DNA from: Persicaria tinctoria
Lineage: Eukaryota; Streptophyta; Magnoliopsida; Caryophyllales; Polygonaceae
NCBI GenBank assembly: GCA_037127255.1
Contig: JBANSL010000003.1
Location: 1,614,501 to 1,678,500, forward strand
Reading direction: 5' to 3'
Length of the DNA: 64,000 nucleotides
Position numbers and translations under genes: made by a program. Of this stretch, positions 33,119 to 45,242 are shown piece after piece. Below the pieces are notes generated by a model. The model had not been told where the DNA came from, made no database searches, and saw only the letters and a program-made list of their open reading frames with translations. Each line of letters begins with the position of its first letter. The stretch's first letter is position 1.

Positions 33119-34986
33119 TACCCGTGCTTTTGCGCATTTTGTTAATAAATTATATTTTATTATATTAAAATTATTTTATTAAAATTTATGTGAAGATTAA
33201 AACAGTTTATTTGAAATTTTCTTGTAAAAATTTTCAAGCAATCATAAAAATAATATGTTTTGTAATGACTTAAGACGTGAGATTGAGAATTAATATAAAT
33301 ATTTTGATGATAAGATTTTATTATACAATATATAATTATTTAATTATGAAATCATATAATTAGACATAATGAACTAAAATAATCAATCTTAATGACTAAA
33401 AATAAAATAATTTAAGGTACAATATTTATAAAACAACTCATGGTAAAATGATAGATTTTTTAACCTTATGATATGGGATAGACATAGGAAGACACGTGGA
33501 TAAAATATATGAGGTCATTGTCTAACATGTCTTAAATATATTGGATTATCATTAACTGACGTGTCGAAAAAACCCAGGTCGAATTGCACTAGAAAATAAC
33601 ATATGAGCGAATTGCACAAAGTTCAAATCTTTATTTTAGTATATTATATACAGATATATAGATTTGATTATTAGAGGGTTTTGTTGGGAAAACCGGATGA
33701 CAAGTTGTATATTGGTTTTTGCTCGATTGTTGCGGCTGAGCTATGGGGCACTGTGAGTGGCCTTGAGATCGCTTGGAACTAGAACTTTTAAACGGGTCAT
33801 TTGGATCGGGTTCGAGTCGGATTACTTCGGATTTCGGGTAAAACGAGTTTCGGGTTTTTCGGGTTGACTCGAACTCGGATTTGACCGGATTTCGGATCGA
33901 TTTCGGGTTTGTAATTTTTTTTTTTTAAATTAAAAAAATCATGTTTTGATAATTTTGTGATAAATTTTAATTATATATAAAAAAATTTAATTATATATAA
34001 TTATAAATCAACCGGGTCACCGGGTCAATCGGGTTATCGGGTCGAAACCCAGATTACCCGAAAAATTTCGGGTTTTTCGGGCTCGGGTCGAAAAAAAATT
34101 CGGGCCAAAATTTCCGGGTTCGGATCGGAAATTTTTCGGACCGGTCGGATCAGGTAATCGGCTCGGGTTGTGTTTTGACACGAATGGGCCATTCGTGTTC
34201 TAACCCAATACGATGCTGTCACAACTTTATTAGTAGAGATTGGGGTATCTAATTTCGATCTATTTTTCATGTCTTGCAGATTTTTTAGCTTGTTTAATTT
34301 GCTTTATCTTGTTCTTTATGTGTTGTAATTCGGACTTTCCCACGAATGGGTTAAATGAGTTATTGCTAAACGAAGCCATTCGTGCAAAGTTTATGTACAA
34401 GGTAACTAGATCGCCTAAATCCACCAACGTCCTTTCTTCGCGACAGTGGTGGATGCTGAAATTGTTGATTGATGGGGCGAAAATTTACGATAAAAAAATA
34501 TTGTAGGTAAAATTAAACTCTAATTTTTATTTTCTGAAAAATCATCTATATTATGGACGTGTAACTAGAATAAAAATATAAATCTTGCATGATTTATTTC
34601 ATGATTTTCAAATATTTCAATTTAACCTCATAATTTGAAGTTCTTGGATATAATTATATTATATATTAAGATATGTGATTAATAAATGATAATTACAATA
34701 AAAATATATCGGTTTTGTAAATGACGTAGGAAATATATGTTGAAATTTGAAACGCTTATAACTTTTTGCTCAGATATCTGATTTGAGTTTATAATATATC
34801 AAAACGAAGCTATCGATGAGAGAAATATGTATGTTAAATTTTATTTTCGATTGGAGGGGTGACTGCCACCACCGGCCCTAAAGAGAATCCGCCTCTGCTT
34901 CGCGACGTAATTACTCTTCACTGCACCGTTCTAGTGTTGTTGAATCTGATGTGAATGTACTATTTTTGGTCTAATAAATCTCCTAA
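33119..34986. other. AT-rich repeat-derived DNA with a CGGGT-rich element at about 33785-34200
   Basis: Mostly very AT-rich. 33785-34200 has GC-rich blocks of CGGGTTCGGG, TCGGGTAAAACG, ACCGGGTCACCGGGTC and similar words in opposing orientation around an AT core. This resembles a non-autonomous DNA element; a similar type lies at 44400-44720. 34240-34510 is an unassigned frame. No gene is supported. Confidence 0.4.
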
Positions 34987-34995
34987 TTGCGCAAT

Positions 34996-35368
34996 CCTTT
35001 TTGTTATTTGCACGGCGTTATCTCGCCATATGCACGGTGCCGGTGCCGGACTCCCAGATCGGCAACGTCGGATGCCGGTGCCGGACTCCCAGTGTGGCAT
35101 CCAATGCCCGAGGCAAAGCTGCAGGGAATCTGCAGCTTTTTCAGTCGATTTGACTGATGTGACCGAACTGAATCCGGAGTCCGGCACCGACATGCAGGTC
35201 CCGTGCTAGCTTTTCCAGTCGATTTGACTGATGTGACGAAAGCTGCAGGATTCCCTCAACCTATGCCGAATTGGGAGTCCTGGTCCGGCATGATGTTCTG
35301 CCGATTTGAGAAGCCGGCACCGGTACCGTGCCGATGGCGAAAACTTCGCCGTGCAAATAGTAGGACCG
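34996..35368. mobile_element. GC-rich MITE with long inverted ends and 9-bp direct repeats (Mutator-like?)
   Basis: TATTTGCACGGCG...CGCCATATGCACGGTGCCGGTGCCGG at the left (from 35005) is mirrored by CCGGCACCGGTACCGTGCCGATGGCG...CGCCGTGCAAATA at the right (to 35359). The 9-bp repeat TTGCGCAAT lies at 34987-34995 and 35369-35377, the length of Mutator-type target duplications. The interior repeats GCCGGACTCCCAG and TCGATTTGACTGATGTGAC. No transposase is present. The few bases between the inverted ends and the 9-bp repeats leave the exact termini open. Confidence 0.55.
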
Positions 35369-35699
35369 TTGCGCAATAGACAATGTAGTCGGTTCGAATG
35401 TTACCTTCAAGCTCACTAGGCCAGGATCTCTTATCGGCATGTTATTTTGCACCATTCAAGGGTGTGTACGGTGTACCGATGGTAAGGTTTGCTAATAGTA
35501 ACATAACCAATAAAGTGAGAGTACATAACATAACATTATCATCGGAGAGGCAATTGTTGGAATATAGGGTTGTCCCACATTGAAAATATTAAAATGTCTT
35601 AAACAACATATAAGTTTGACGGATATTCCTCTAATTGCCAATTAGTTTTAAGATGAAACCTAGGCCCAACCCAAGAGGGACGACGGCATAGACCCCTTA

Positions 35700-35791
35700 A
35701 AATTTAGTCTAAATAGCGGGTAGGTTTATTGTGATTTTACCACATAAATTTAGTCTAAATAGCGGGTAGGTTTATTGTGATTTTACCACAT
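35700..35791. repeat. 46-bp tandem duplication
   Basis: Two identical 46-bp units (35700-35745 and 35746-35791) begin AAATTTAGTCTAAATAGCGG and end TTTTACCACAT. Their perfect identity points to a recent slippage or duplication. Confidence 0.9.
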
Positions 35792-37748
35792 GGTTATAGC
35801 CTTATAGGTTCAAATCTAAAAAGGGCCCCTTTTTTTTTTATTAAATAAATATATTTTTAGGAGCCTTAATTTCTATTTTGCCCAAAGACCCATAGATTAC
35901 TCGGACCGGGCCTGATGGAACCCCGTTGGGTTTGTAAATTGTTCGTGTCTACCTCCCTCCAGCTTGTCTTAGCCGAGTTTAACAACAATCATCCTCTCTT
36001 TTAACCTTGAAGATATCCATTCGTTGTGAAGAACACGAAGTAGCCTAAATCAGATACTCACGTGACCGAAAAGAGATTAAGAAATCGTGAAACATAAGGT
36101 TGTACATATTGGCTAGGTTTTTCGATTTTTTCTTCTTGTCGATCTCCGATTCTAGTGATGCTTTTGCCCCTTTACCCCAACTATTTCCATCCAAAGTCCA
36201 TTGTGGAAAACGTGAAGGAGCAAATGAATAAGGCAAATAGGTGAAAAGAGAGAGAGGGAAAGCAAGAAAAGCAAATTGCAAATGCCTACTTTTTGTTATT
36301 GACGGTTGATGTCTTGTTGTCTAGTGAAAAAGGCAAATTGTACATGTTATGAAACACATGTTTCACTCGTTTCTCTTGTGATTTGGATAGGAACCTACAT
36401 TGAGCCACAACTAGTACTAGTGCCGACCCAAGCTATATATGTTAGGATCACATCACATAAAGGGCGACCCTTCATATACTACCATAACACGAGTTTGAGT
36501 ATCGCCGTGAAAAATAGAAAACCAGATAGCAATATATACCTCACATACCGATATACCATATCTATATGCGTGTGTGTTTAACTCGTTTGGGCCAGGTGAG
36601 GGTAAGAAAAGCTGGAGAGAAGTCGTGTGTGTGGGCCCACGTATGAGTGACATGAACACATAAACTCAACAGGTTTCATCTCAAAACCAATTGACAATGA
36701 GAGAAGTATCAACTACCAAATAACCCTATATTCCAACCAACTGAGAAAAACTTTGTTGACTGTTGTAAGGACATGAGTCTCACATCTAAAAGTAATGAAA
36801 CTTAAGACTAATATATAAGATTAATAGATTTATTCTCATATTATCAGGTGGTTAATTATAGGATATGAAAACGCTTATAAATGAAAAATTTGCTTTGACG
36901 GATGCTCAACTCTAGATAGGCTATGATATTGATAATACATAGCTAATGAAGCAGCTGAATCGATGGGTTAATTAGGTGTTGCAAATATATGTTAAATTAA
37001 ACTGTTAATAAAAAAAGAACAATTAATACACAAAATCTTCATCTAAAGACTAATTATAATTTGTCTTACCAAAAAAAAAGATTTTAATTATAATTTTATA
37101 ACTCTTTTAAAACTAACTATAGTCATAGTCATGCATACATGAATGCATGTTGTATGTAGGCCATTCATTTTGAAAACTCCAAAATGGATTTCCACATATT
37201 GACCATGAAATATACCAAGCATCCAATTTACACTTTTTTCCCCTTTCTATTAAAGTCAATATGAAAATTAACAAATATGTGATTGAGTTGTGTTCAGCCT
37301 TATAATTTTTAACAATTGGTATAAAAAGATGGATTTTGTCAAACTTTTGTACTCAAATCATTCAAACTCCACATTTGATGTCAAAGTGTGGTCCATTCAC
37401 TCGTAGACCTGCAAAATCAATATTGTATCTAATTAATTGTCTTCATCATATGTAATTTGCTTTTGTACACATTAAGCCGTTGTCTTAAGGGCGTGTTTGG
37501 CCGGTGGTTCCAAGATGTGATGTTTACCTTACCTACTTAGGCTATTATTTCGATCCAATTTGTTACCATACCGGCCTACTTTCACTATGTACAGTTTGTA
37601 CACGATGAAAGCAATATGTACTATGGAGTAATCGACTCTTTAGAAGTGGATCATGATTAATTCCTAACTTTTTAATTAAGATTGTTCACTTTTAATCTGT
37701 AATTTTTCAAAGTTTTTTTTTTTGGGTGGGCATCAACCTAAAATAATA
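35792..37748. other. intergenic stretch, no gene seen
   Basis: AT-rich DNA. A hAT-MITE-like fragment (AGCTAATGAAGCAGCTGAATCG) lies at about 36940-37010. No conserved coding sequence or bounded element was identified. Confidence 0.4.
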
Positions 37749-37972
37749 CTCCCTCCGTTCATTAATAAATGTCGTTTGACTTTTTTGACACGTTTTTTCT
37801 GGAGCTACAAACTGTATAAAATATTAATTTTTTAAAATAATTTTAAACTTATAACTAATATGGATAAAATTATAAAAAAAAATCAATTAAAAACTTTATA
37901 TTTTATATAGTTTTTAACCCCTTAAAAAGCATGTCAAAAAGTCAAACATCACTTATTTATGAACGGAGGTAG
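37749..37972. mobile_element. Stowaway MITE 1 of a cluster
   Basis: CTCCCTCCGTTCATTAATAAATGTCG is mirrored by ACTTATTTATGAACGGAGGTAG, with TA flanks at 37747-37748 and 37973-37974. The core holds TATATAGTTTTTA-type sequence. Confidence 0.88.
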
Positions 37973-38067
37973 TAAAATAAAACTACTTCATACTCACTTT
38001 GTTCAACAACGTATGTTGATTTATAATTTCACACTTATTACTCCTAGATATGAAATTATATTAAATA

Positions 38068-38301
38068 CTACCTCCGTTCGGAAAACTTGACATTTTACTA
38101 TTCATGCACGCTTTTTAGGAGATAAAAACTATATAAAATATATAGTTTTTTTAATAATTTTTTTAACAACTTCGTAGTTATTATTAATTAGTACAAACTT
38201 GTTAAAAAAAATTTATAAAAAAATGAATATTTTATATAGTTTTTATCGTTGTAAAAAAGCGTGCATGAATAGTAAACGACAAGTTTTGCCGAACGGAGTA
38301 G
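38068..38301. mobile_element. Stowaway MITE 2 of a cluster
   Basis: CTACCTCCGTTCGGAAAACTTG is mirrored by CAAGTTTTGCCGAACGGAGTAG, with TA flanks. The inner arms ATGCACGCTTTTTAG and AAAAAAGCGTGCAT are also inverted. The half-element at about 38310-38425 is a further decayed relative. Confidence 0.88.
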
Positions 38302-38486
38302 TAATTATGATAATGAAATTATTTTTATAAACTAATTAAAAAAAAGTTGATATTTTATATGGTTTTTATTAACATAAAAAAGTGTGTGAATAATAAATGA
38401 TCTATTTTGTTGTACGAAGGAAATATATTTATTTTAACTTTTTATAAAAAAATGTCTAATAGTAAAGGGACATTTATTATCTAATA

Positions 38487-38723
38487 CTCCCTCCGTCCCA
38501 CAATAGATGTCTTTTACTACTTATGCACGTTTTCTTAATAAGCTAAAAACTATATAAAATATCAACATTTTATTAAATATTTTAAAATAATATCATACAT
38601 ATTACTATTAAGTATAGAATTATTTTTAAAAATTAATTAAAAAATGGATATTTTATATAGTTTTTAGCTCATTAAAAAACGTGCATGAATAGTTCAAAGA
38701 CAAATATTGTGGGACGGAGGGAG
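38487..38723. mobile_element. Stowaway MITE 3 of a cluster
   Basis: CTCCCTCCGTCCCACAATAGATG is mirrored by CAAATATTGTGGGACGGAGGGAG, with TA flanks. The inner arms include TGCACGTTTTCTTAATAAGC and its complement. Confidence 0.9.
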
Positions 38724-38757
38724 TATATTACTAGTGTTTTTTCCCTAAAAATATATA

Positions 38758-38990
38758 CTCCCTCCGATCCAAAATACATGTCGTTTGACTTTTTAGCACG
38801 TATTTTAAAAAGCTAAAAACTATATAAAATATCAACTTTTTTAAATAATTTTTTTACAACTTAATATTTGTTGGTAATAGTATTAAATTGTAAAAAAATA
38901 ATAATAAAAAAGTTAAGATAATATATAGTTTTTAGCTCATTAAAATACGTGTTGAAAATTCAAACGACATGTATTTTGAATCAGATGGAG
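38758..38990. mobile_element. Stowaway MITE 4 of a cluster
   Basis: CTCCCTCCGATCCAAAATACATGTCG is mirrored by CGACATGTATTTTGAATCAGATGGAG, with TA flanks. It is of the same sub-type as the inner MITE at 27397-27633. Confidence 0.88.
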
Positions 38991-39199
38991 TATTAAGTAC
39001 AAAATGAAAATATAATTACTTACCCAAACTAAATAATTACTCATTGTCAACCATGGACGAAGACAAGGATGGGCAACGACCGTTAAAAAATGCATAAAAA
39101 TATAAAAAGTCGGCCTAGTAAAACTATAAAATAAAATTGCGGCCTACCCTTCAAATTCATAAAGGGATATAGGGGAGCCTGTCTAAAAGAGAACCCTGA

Positions 39200-39440
39200 A
39201 AATTAAAGGAGGCTTCAGTAAAACATGGCAGCAAACAAGTAGAGAGAACGCCAAACCCATGACTGCATCAGCCACCGAGTTAGCCTCGCGAAAGATGTGA
39301 CGAAACTGAATGGACCAATTTCTACTAAGGAAGCCATGGTAGCTAGCCAACATGTTGTAGAGAGGGTAAGAGTTCTTGATCTTCTTCGAGAATAAGTTAA
39401 CTACGACCTCGGAATCAGTCTCGATCGATTCCGAATCTCA
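39200..39440 (-). pseudogene. LINE RNase H fragment
   Basis: On the minus strand it encodes IETDSEVVVNLF, then NWSIQFRHIFREANSVADA. This is the end of the RNase H domain found at the 3' end of plant LINE ORF2. The ends of the insertion are not clear. Confidence 0.7.
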
Positions 39441-39690
39441 CTCATTCCAATAAAATTTATAGAGAATTGGATGATTAGGACCCTATTCAATAAATTTATT
39501 GGTCTATAGACCCCATAACAGTTATTTATAGTGTCAGCACATTGTGCATGTGTCCGCGTATTCTACCATAACAGTTATTCATATCAGAGCATGACCCATA
39601 AATTGATAATAAATCTTGAGTTTTTTTTTATTCTACATTTTAAGATTTTATATTGTTACCAAAAACAAACACTACATTGACAAATAAGGA

Positions 39691-40195
39691 CACACGACAC
39701 TCACAAACTTAATTTCGATGGCTCTCTTTCCTCGAATAATAGGGGCACTTTTGGGTTTATCATTCGGGATTCCCAGGGTGCTCCTATTTCTTGCGGTTGG
39801 GGACCATCACCAATCGATTCTGTACGTGGATGTGAAAGCCATGGACTTTGGAGTGGTATATTAGCTGCAAAGAACTTGAACATTACGAATTTGATCGTTC
39901 AAGGAGATAACTTAACAGTTATTAAAAGTTTAAAAGGTTCGGGGAAGCCTACTGGAGACTCTGATATGATTGTCTCGGACAGTCTAGTCTCGCTGGGCTT
40001 CTTTGGTTCTGTTGAGATTCGTCATGTCTTCCGAGAAGCAAATCTAGTGGCTGGTCGCTTGTCACGTCTCTGTTCTGCTTCACATGGATCTATGACTCCT
40101 GATGATTCTCTATTGCGTAGTCTCATCCGTAAGGATGCTCTTGGCTGATAGAACTTAGCTCTATGATGAAATTATTTTCCTTTCAAAAAAAAAAA
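39691..40195 (+). mobile_element. 5'-truncated LINE: RNase H end, poly-A and 16-bp target-site duplication
   Basis: 'cattgacaaataagga' flanks it at 39675-39690 and 40196-40211. The insert carries the end of an RNase H domain (FIIRDSQGAPISCG, LIVQGDNLTVIKSLKG, IRHVFREANLVAGRLS), a stop at about 40146, a short 3' UTR and an A-run. The 5' part of the LINE was lost at integration. The frame is largely intact, which points to a fairly young insertion. Confidence 0.92.
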
Positions 40196-40347
40196 CATTG
40201 ACAAATAAGGATAGTGCAGTTTTAGGTGAAATGAAAAGATAAAAAAATACAGTAGAAAAATAAGAAAGGAGGAGAACGTGGAAAACGAGTCCGCGTTAGC
40301 CTTTGTAAAGACACGCCTACTTGCTGAATGGCTGAAATCCCTCCCGC

Positions 40348-40355
40348 TATATAAA
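40348..40355 (+). promoter_or_regulatory. probable TATA box of the START-domain gene
   Basis: TATATAAA lies about 550 bp upstream of the ATG. The implied leader is long and pyrimidine-rich, with a 17-codon upstream ORF (ATG at about 40497). A leader intron is possible but was not resolved. The LINE insertion ends only 150 bp upstream. Confidence 0.5.
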
Positions 40356-40901
40356 ATACAGTTAGTTGTTGCTGTTAAAGAATGCACCACTGGTCAACTC
40401 AATTCCCAATCTCTTTAATTTTCAATTCAATCAAAACCCTAAATTTGGAACAGCACCCCCATCAAGAATCAGCTCCACATCAGGAACTTGTCTTTATGGA
40501 AAAAAAATCCCCAATTCAACCACAACTTGGGTTTACTAGTCCTTTTTAAATCCGATTTATTGAATAAGTCATCTTGATTGATCTGTTAAAGAGCCATCAT
40601 TTTCAATCTTCCAACTTCGTTTCCCATTATACTTTGATTCCTCCACAAGAGGGTATTAGATTATTAGCAGCTGATAGCCATTGTTGTTGTTCATCACTCA
40701 TCTTCAACCTCTCTCTCTTGCAAGTCAATTAAGAATCTTTTTTTTTGTAAAGGGTCCTACTTGAAATCCCTCATCAGCTCCTTCCAGCCGTTCATCTCTG
40801 AAATCTTATCTTCGTCTTAGCTAGATTCGTATTTTAGGGTTTCCATCTTCTGTCTCTTGCGTCTTTCCTGAAAACCCTCGATTGGATTCGAGGGTTTGGA
40901 A

Positions 40902-42987
40902 ATGGCCTTGGCTTCAATCTTATTGGGGATTTTTGAGAGGCCAACGATCTGGGGTGTTTTGATTGATCTTATCACACTTTCAATCCCTTTATGGATTGCT
41001 GTGGTTGTGGGTGTTCTCCTCGGTTGGTCATGGCGACCTAAATGGGCCAATTTCGTCAAATCAATCCCTAATTTCTGTTCTCTGAAGCTGCAATTACCCA
41101 ATTTCATTTCTTCAATTTCCACGAATGGATTGGATGAATACACCCTATCTGAACCGCAGACCCCCAAATCTGGTTCCAGGTACTGTTCAAATCCCTAAAT
41201 TAAGCTCTATTTCTGAATTCTGAGTTGTGTTGTTACTGTCTCTATCAATTTCCCCAATTTGAGTACTTTCACTAGTTCTAGCTCATTGAATCTGAACTAA
41301 TGTTGTGTAAATTTGGAAATGTGTGTCAGCTCTTCCAAGAGCACTTGTGTAAATGAAGCTGATTTGAGGCATTTAAGGCAATTGGTTGAGGTGAAAGATG
41401 AGGGCCCTGCTTGGATTCATATGATGGAGCGCTCTACTCCCACTATGGCCTACCAAGCTTGGCGAAGAGATCCTCCGGTTCGTCGCATCACTCTTAACAT
41501 AGAAATTGGAAATGGGATTGCTGTTTGTGTTATTGCTGTTGTTTGCTTAGAGTGTGATATGTTTGATTGTGTAGAATGGACCTCCACAATACCGTAGCCG
41601 GACTGTTTTTGAGGATGTGACGCCTGAGATGGTGAGGGATTTCTTCTGGGATGATGAGTTTCGGTTCAAGTGGGATGATATGCTTATACACCATAACACT
41701 TTGGAGGATTGCTCCACAACTGGAACCATGATTGTTCAATGGGTGCGCAAGGTACAAGGACTAATACGAGTTATTCGGCGCTCTATCAATGGTTCCTTGA
41801 TCTAGATTTTCGCTTGTTCTTATATTGGTTGTTTTTCGTTTGCAGTTCCCGTTCTTCTGCAGTGACAGGGAGTATGTGATTGGAAGGCGAATTTGGGAAT
41901 CAGACCGATCCTATTACTGCGTTACAAAGGTAGCTTCTTGTCCTCTATTTTCTCCATCTTGCTATTGTATCAGAAACTTGGCAGTTAAATGCTGAGGCTA
42001 TCATCAATCACTATCTTACTTACGTGTCGTAGCTTGCTTGATAAACTAGGCAGTTCCTTTTCAAGACATTCAACTGACATGATCTTATCGGTTCCTTGTT
42101 ATGTGCAACCAAACTCTTGCAAGATTTTTATTGCTTAACAAAATAAAATGATCTTCTTACATTCGGTTCTGTATATGTCCAGGGCACGCGTTACCCCTCG
42201 CTCCCCAGGCAGAACAAACCAAGACGAGTAGACCTCTATTACTCAAGCTGGTGCATTCGTCCTGGTACTTCATATGATCTTTTCTCCTTAACTTGACTTG
42301 GTAAACCGTATGTTTTTGGTCGGTTTAGTCTATTGCATTATTTGTATAGATAGGTCTTGTTTTCTTACTGGCTGTGACTGTGATACTTGGACTTGGATTC
42401 TTACGACACATTTGATGGAATCGCCTTAAAGCTTAGGAGGAATGAATCACCAACTGATCTCTATAATTTGGCTTACCAATAGCACAATCATAAGCTCATG
42501 AAAATGACACTTCTTATGTGGATTGAAACCAGCTGAATCACAAAGAGACGGACAAATGACTGCCTGCGAGGTTCTACTCTTCCACCACGAAGACATGGGG
42601 ATCCCCTGGGAGATTGCGAAGCTTGGAGTGCGTCAAGGCATGTGGGGAGCCGTCAAGAAGATAGAACCCGGCTTGCGTGCTTATCAGAATTCACGAATGA
42701 GCGGATCCCCTCTCTCCCATTGTGCCACTATGGCTCAAATCAACACCAAGGTCAGTGCAGCTTACCTCAAGTCCTTGGAGGAGAGCGACGGGAATGACTT
42801 AGCAGCGGTAGTACCTGTAGATAACGATCCTCCTCCTTCGGAAAAGCAATCTGGGTTCAATGTACCTAAGCTTCTTGTTGTTGGAGGAGCGATTGCAGTA
42901 GCGTGTAGCCTCGATAAGGGGCTGCTAACAAAGGCTCTTGTTTTCGGAGTGGCACGGAGATTTGCAAGAATCGGCAAGAAATTGTAA
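40902..42987 (+). CDS. START-domain (lipid-binding) membrane protein
   Basis: Six exons: 40902-41179, 41330-41477, 41575-41751, 41846-41929, 42183-42264 and 42533-42987. The frame closes at 407 residues. A hydrophobic segment at about residues 18-42 anchors the N-terminus. The central START domain shows DEGPAWIHMMERSTPTMAYQ, YRSRTVFEDVTPEMVRDFFW, DREYVIGRRIWESDRSYYCV and YSSWCIRPAES, with MGIPWEIAKLGVRQGMWG near its end. A second hydrophobic stretch follows at the C-terminus (KLLVVGGAIAVACSL). Plant homologues are described as polyketide cyclase/lipid transport superfamily or StAR-related proteins. Transfer or sensing of a lipid at membranes is inferred from the fold. Confidence 0.92.
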
Positions 42988-43573
42988 CTTGGGATTGGTG
43001 TGTTTGCTGGTTAAATTGATTCCCCTTTGAGCAAATGAGGAATTTGAATATAAATAAGGGATTTTTGATTCACTCATTTTCCACTGAATCTATCTACTTG
43101 TAAACACCACCACTTAACCCTTACATAGTTACATCTCCTAAGTTAAAAGATGGGCAAAAAGAGGTGTTTGATTGTTGTAAAGAGGAAAGATATTAGTTGT
43201 TCTTTGTAGTTTGTATGTTGCAGTTATGTTATAATAAGGGCTTAAACGCTTTGATTTGCAGTATCTTGATTGTTTTCGGATATATGAATTCATTCAATTT
43301 TAACTCGATCACTTTTTATCATCTCTTGACATGATCAATAAAGTGTTTTCCTTAATAAAATTATTTAACCTCTAAATCATAAACCCGATCCGGTGGGATT
43401 TGTGGGGAAATTCTACCACGTAGAGTTGATTTTTCCCTCACAAAAAAAAATATTTAGGTTGGTGGGGCCCGGGTTGGAGGGAGAAGATCTTATCCGTTAA
43501 TTTTTATTTTAACTGTTAAGATGTTGTCAAATCTACTCATGGAGTTTTTTTATTTTAAATGTTAAAGATGTTA
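42988..43573. other. 3' flank of the START gene
   Basis: Contains the probable 3' UTR and then AT-rich DNA with a short GGTGGGGCCCGGGTTGG patch at about 43460. Nothing else was recognised. Confidence 0.4.
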
Positions 43574-43853
43574 CTCCATCCGTCCTAAAATACATGGTCT
43601 TTTAGCACTTTGCACAAGTTTTAATAAAACACTTTACTTTAAAAAAAACATCATCATTACACTAACTTTTACATAAATTTTATTATTTTTTAACACCCAC
43701 TACACATTTTAACCAATCAAATTATTTTAAAAAGTCAACAGCACACAAACCAATACAAATCATTATAACTTCCTACCTAGAAAACATAAAAGACCATTTA
43801 TTGTTGGACAAAATTTTACCTTTAAAAACCCATGTATTGTTGGACAAAGGGAG
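43574..43853. mobile_element. Stowaway-like MITE
   Basis: CTCCATCCGTCCTAAAATACATGGTC is mirrored by ATGTATTGTTGGACAAAGGGAG, with TA on both sides. It is more decayed than the 38-kb group and has a duplicated right arm (TTGTTGGACAAA occurs twice). Confidence 0.7.
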
Positions 43854-44399
43854 TATCATCAATCCATATCCCACCAAATTATTTAACCTCTAAATTATAA
43901 TATTAAAAGTATTTTTAGCTTATAAATATTCATTATAATATATTTTTAAAAAAATTCTCAAAAATCATCTTACAATTTAAAAAAAAAAACTATATCATGA
44001 AATGGTTTCTTTTATATCTTTTCAATTATTACAATTTCTATAGTGTATTTTTTTAGATTTTTTTCAAACATGTTATAGTAACCACTAACCATTTATAACC
44101 TCAATACATTTTTTTAATACTAATTTAGATGTTAAATAATTATGTGGGGTATAGATTGGGGATAGGTTTTTGTGTTAGGAGATTTACAACCCTAACAAAT
44201 GCCCTTCAAGAAAAAAAAAAGTAAAAACAAAGTAAACAAAATGAATAATATTCTCGTTAGATTCCCATCTAATCCATACATACTTACTCACATAGTACGT
44301 TATAGTATCATTTTTAAACTTAGTCTAGTTTAATAAGACTTAGTCGCTCTACATCTGAATCGAGGACTATAATATTTAGACATGTCCATGAGTTAGAAA

Positions 44400-44720
44400 G
44401 TGACGACCCGAATTTGGCTGAGTCGATGGGTTCGACCGGCGGATCACGGGTTAGGAAGTGATGATCTAAACCCGAACCTGCAGAGAAGGCGGGTCGACGG
44501 GTCAAGTGACCCGCCGGGTCACGGGTCCACCCGTCGGCTTACTGAGTCTTTTCTAAAAATATTTTTTTTTAATGTTTTCATGCAAATATAGAATTTTCCA
44601 AAAATAAAATAAAATTTGACGACCCAACGGGTCACGAGTTCGGGTTAGGTTCGACCTAATCCGAACCCATTAACCCGACCTTCCCGCTCGACCCGAATCT
44701 GTTGGGTCCACATGACTCGT
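44400..44720. mobile_element. CGGGTC-rich non-autonomous element remnant
   Basis: Blocks of GACCCGCCGGGTCACGGGTC and GACCCAACGGGTCACG lie on both sides of a short AT core (44545-44615). Opposing CCCGA and TCGGG words suggest inverted sub-terminal repeats. The ends and target-site duplication were not resolved. Confidence 0.4.
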
Positions 44721-45242
44721 AGCTATCTATCGATGTATCTAGCCCCTCCCAATTGCACATGCACCAGTGCCTAGCACACAGGTCGAGTATGATTCCATTC
44801 TAAAACCAATTGACAATAGAAGGAGTAGTACACCGACTCATATACTAAAGTTTGTTAGGTTCAACTTTCAATATGCGATTATTTTTGTCTCATTTACATC
44901 TCTAAAAAAAAAAAGAGCATAATTATATCATTCTCCGTATAATAATAAATTATCACACATTCTCTAAAATCTAAAAAAGGAAAATGATCATAGCTTCTAA
45001 AAAAGGATAAAAACTCAGAGGATAGTGTATGGGGCAGGCGATGGAGCCATGCAGGGGGGAGCTCAGCTAAGGCTAGCCGTTGGTTAGCATTGATTCAATA
45101 CAAGAATGGAGAACTGACAAATACACATGATTCAACGGCAGAAGGGGGCACATCACCATGTGACCTTATATATATGGATTTGCTTTTATTTATCATTTTA
45201 TATGCATAATAATATATTATAGTTTATATAAATATACCTTCT

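Noticed and set aside
34240..34506. 88-codon frame with a hydrophobic start
   Set aside because: No family recognised, and it is flanked by repeat DNA. It may be a fragment but is unsupported.
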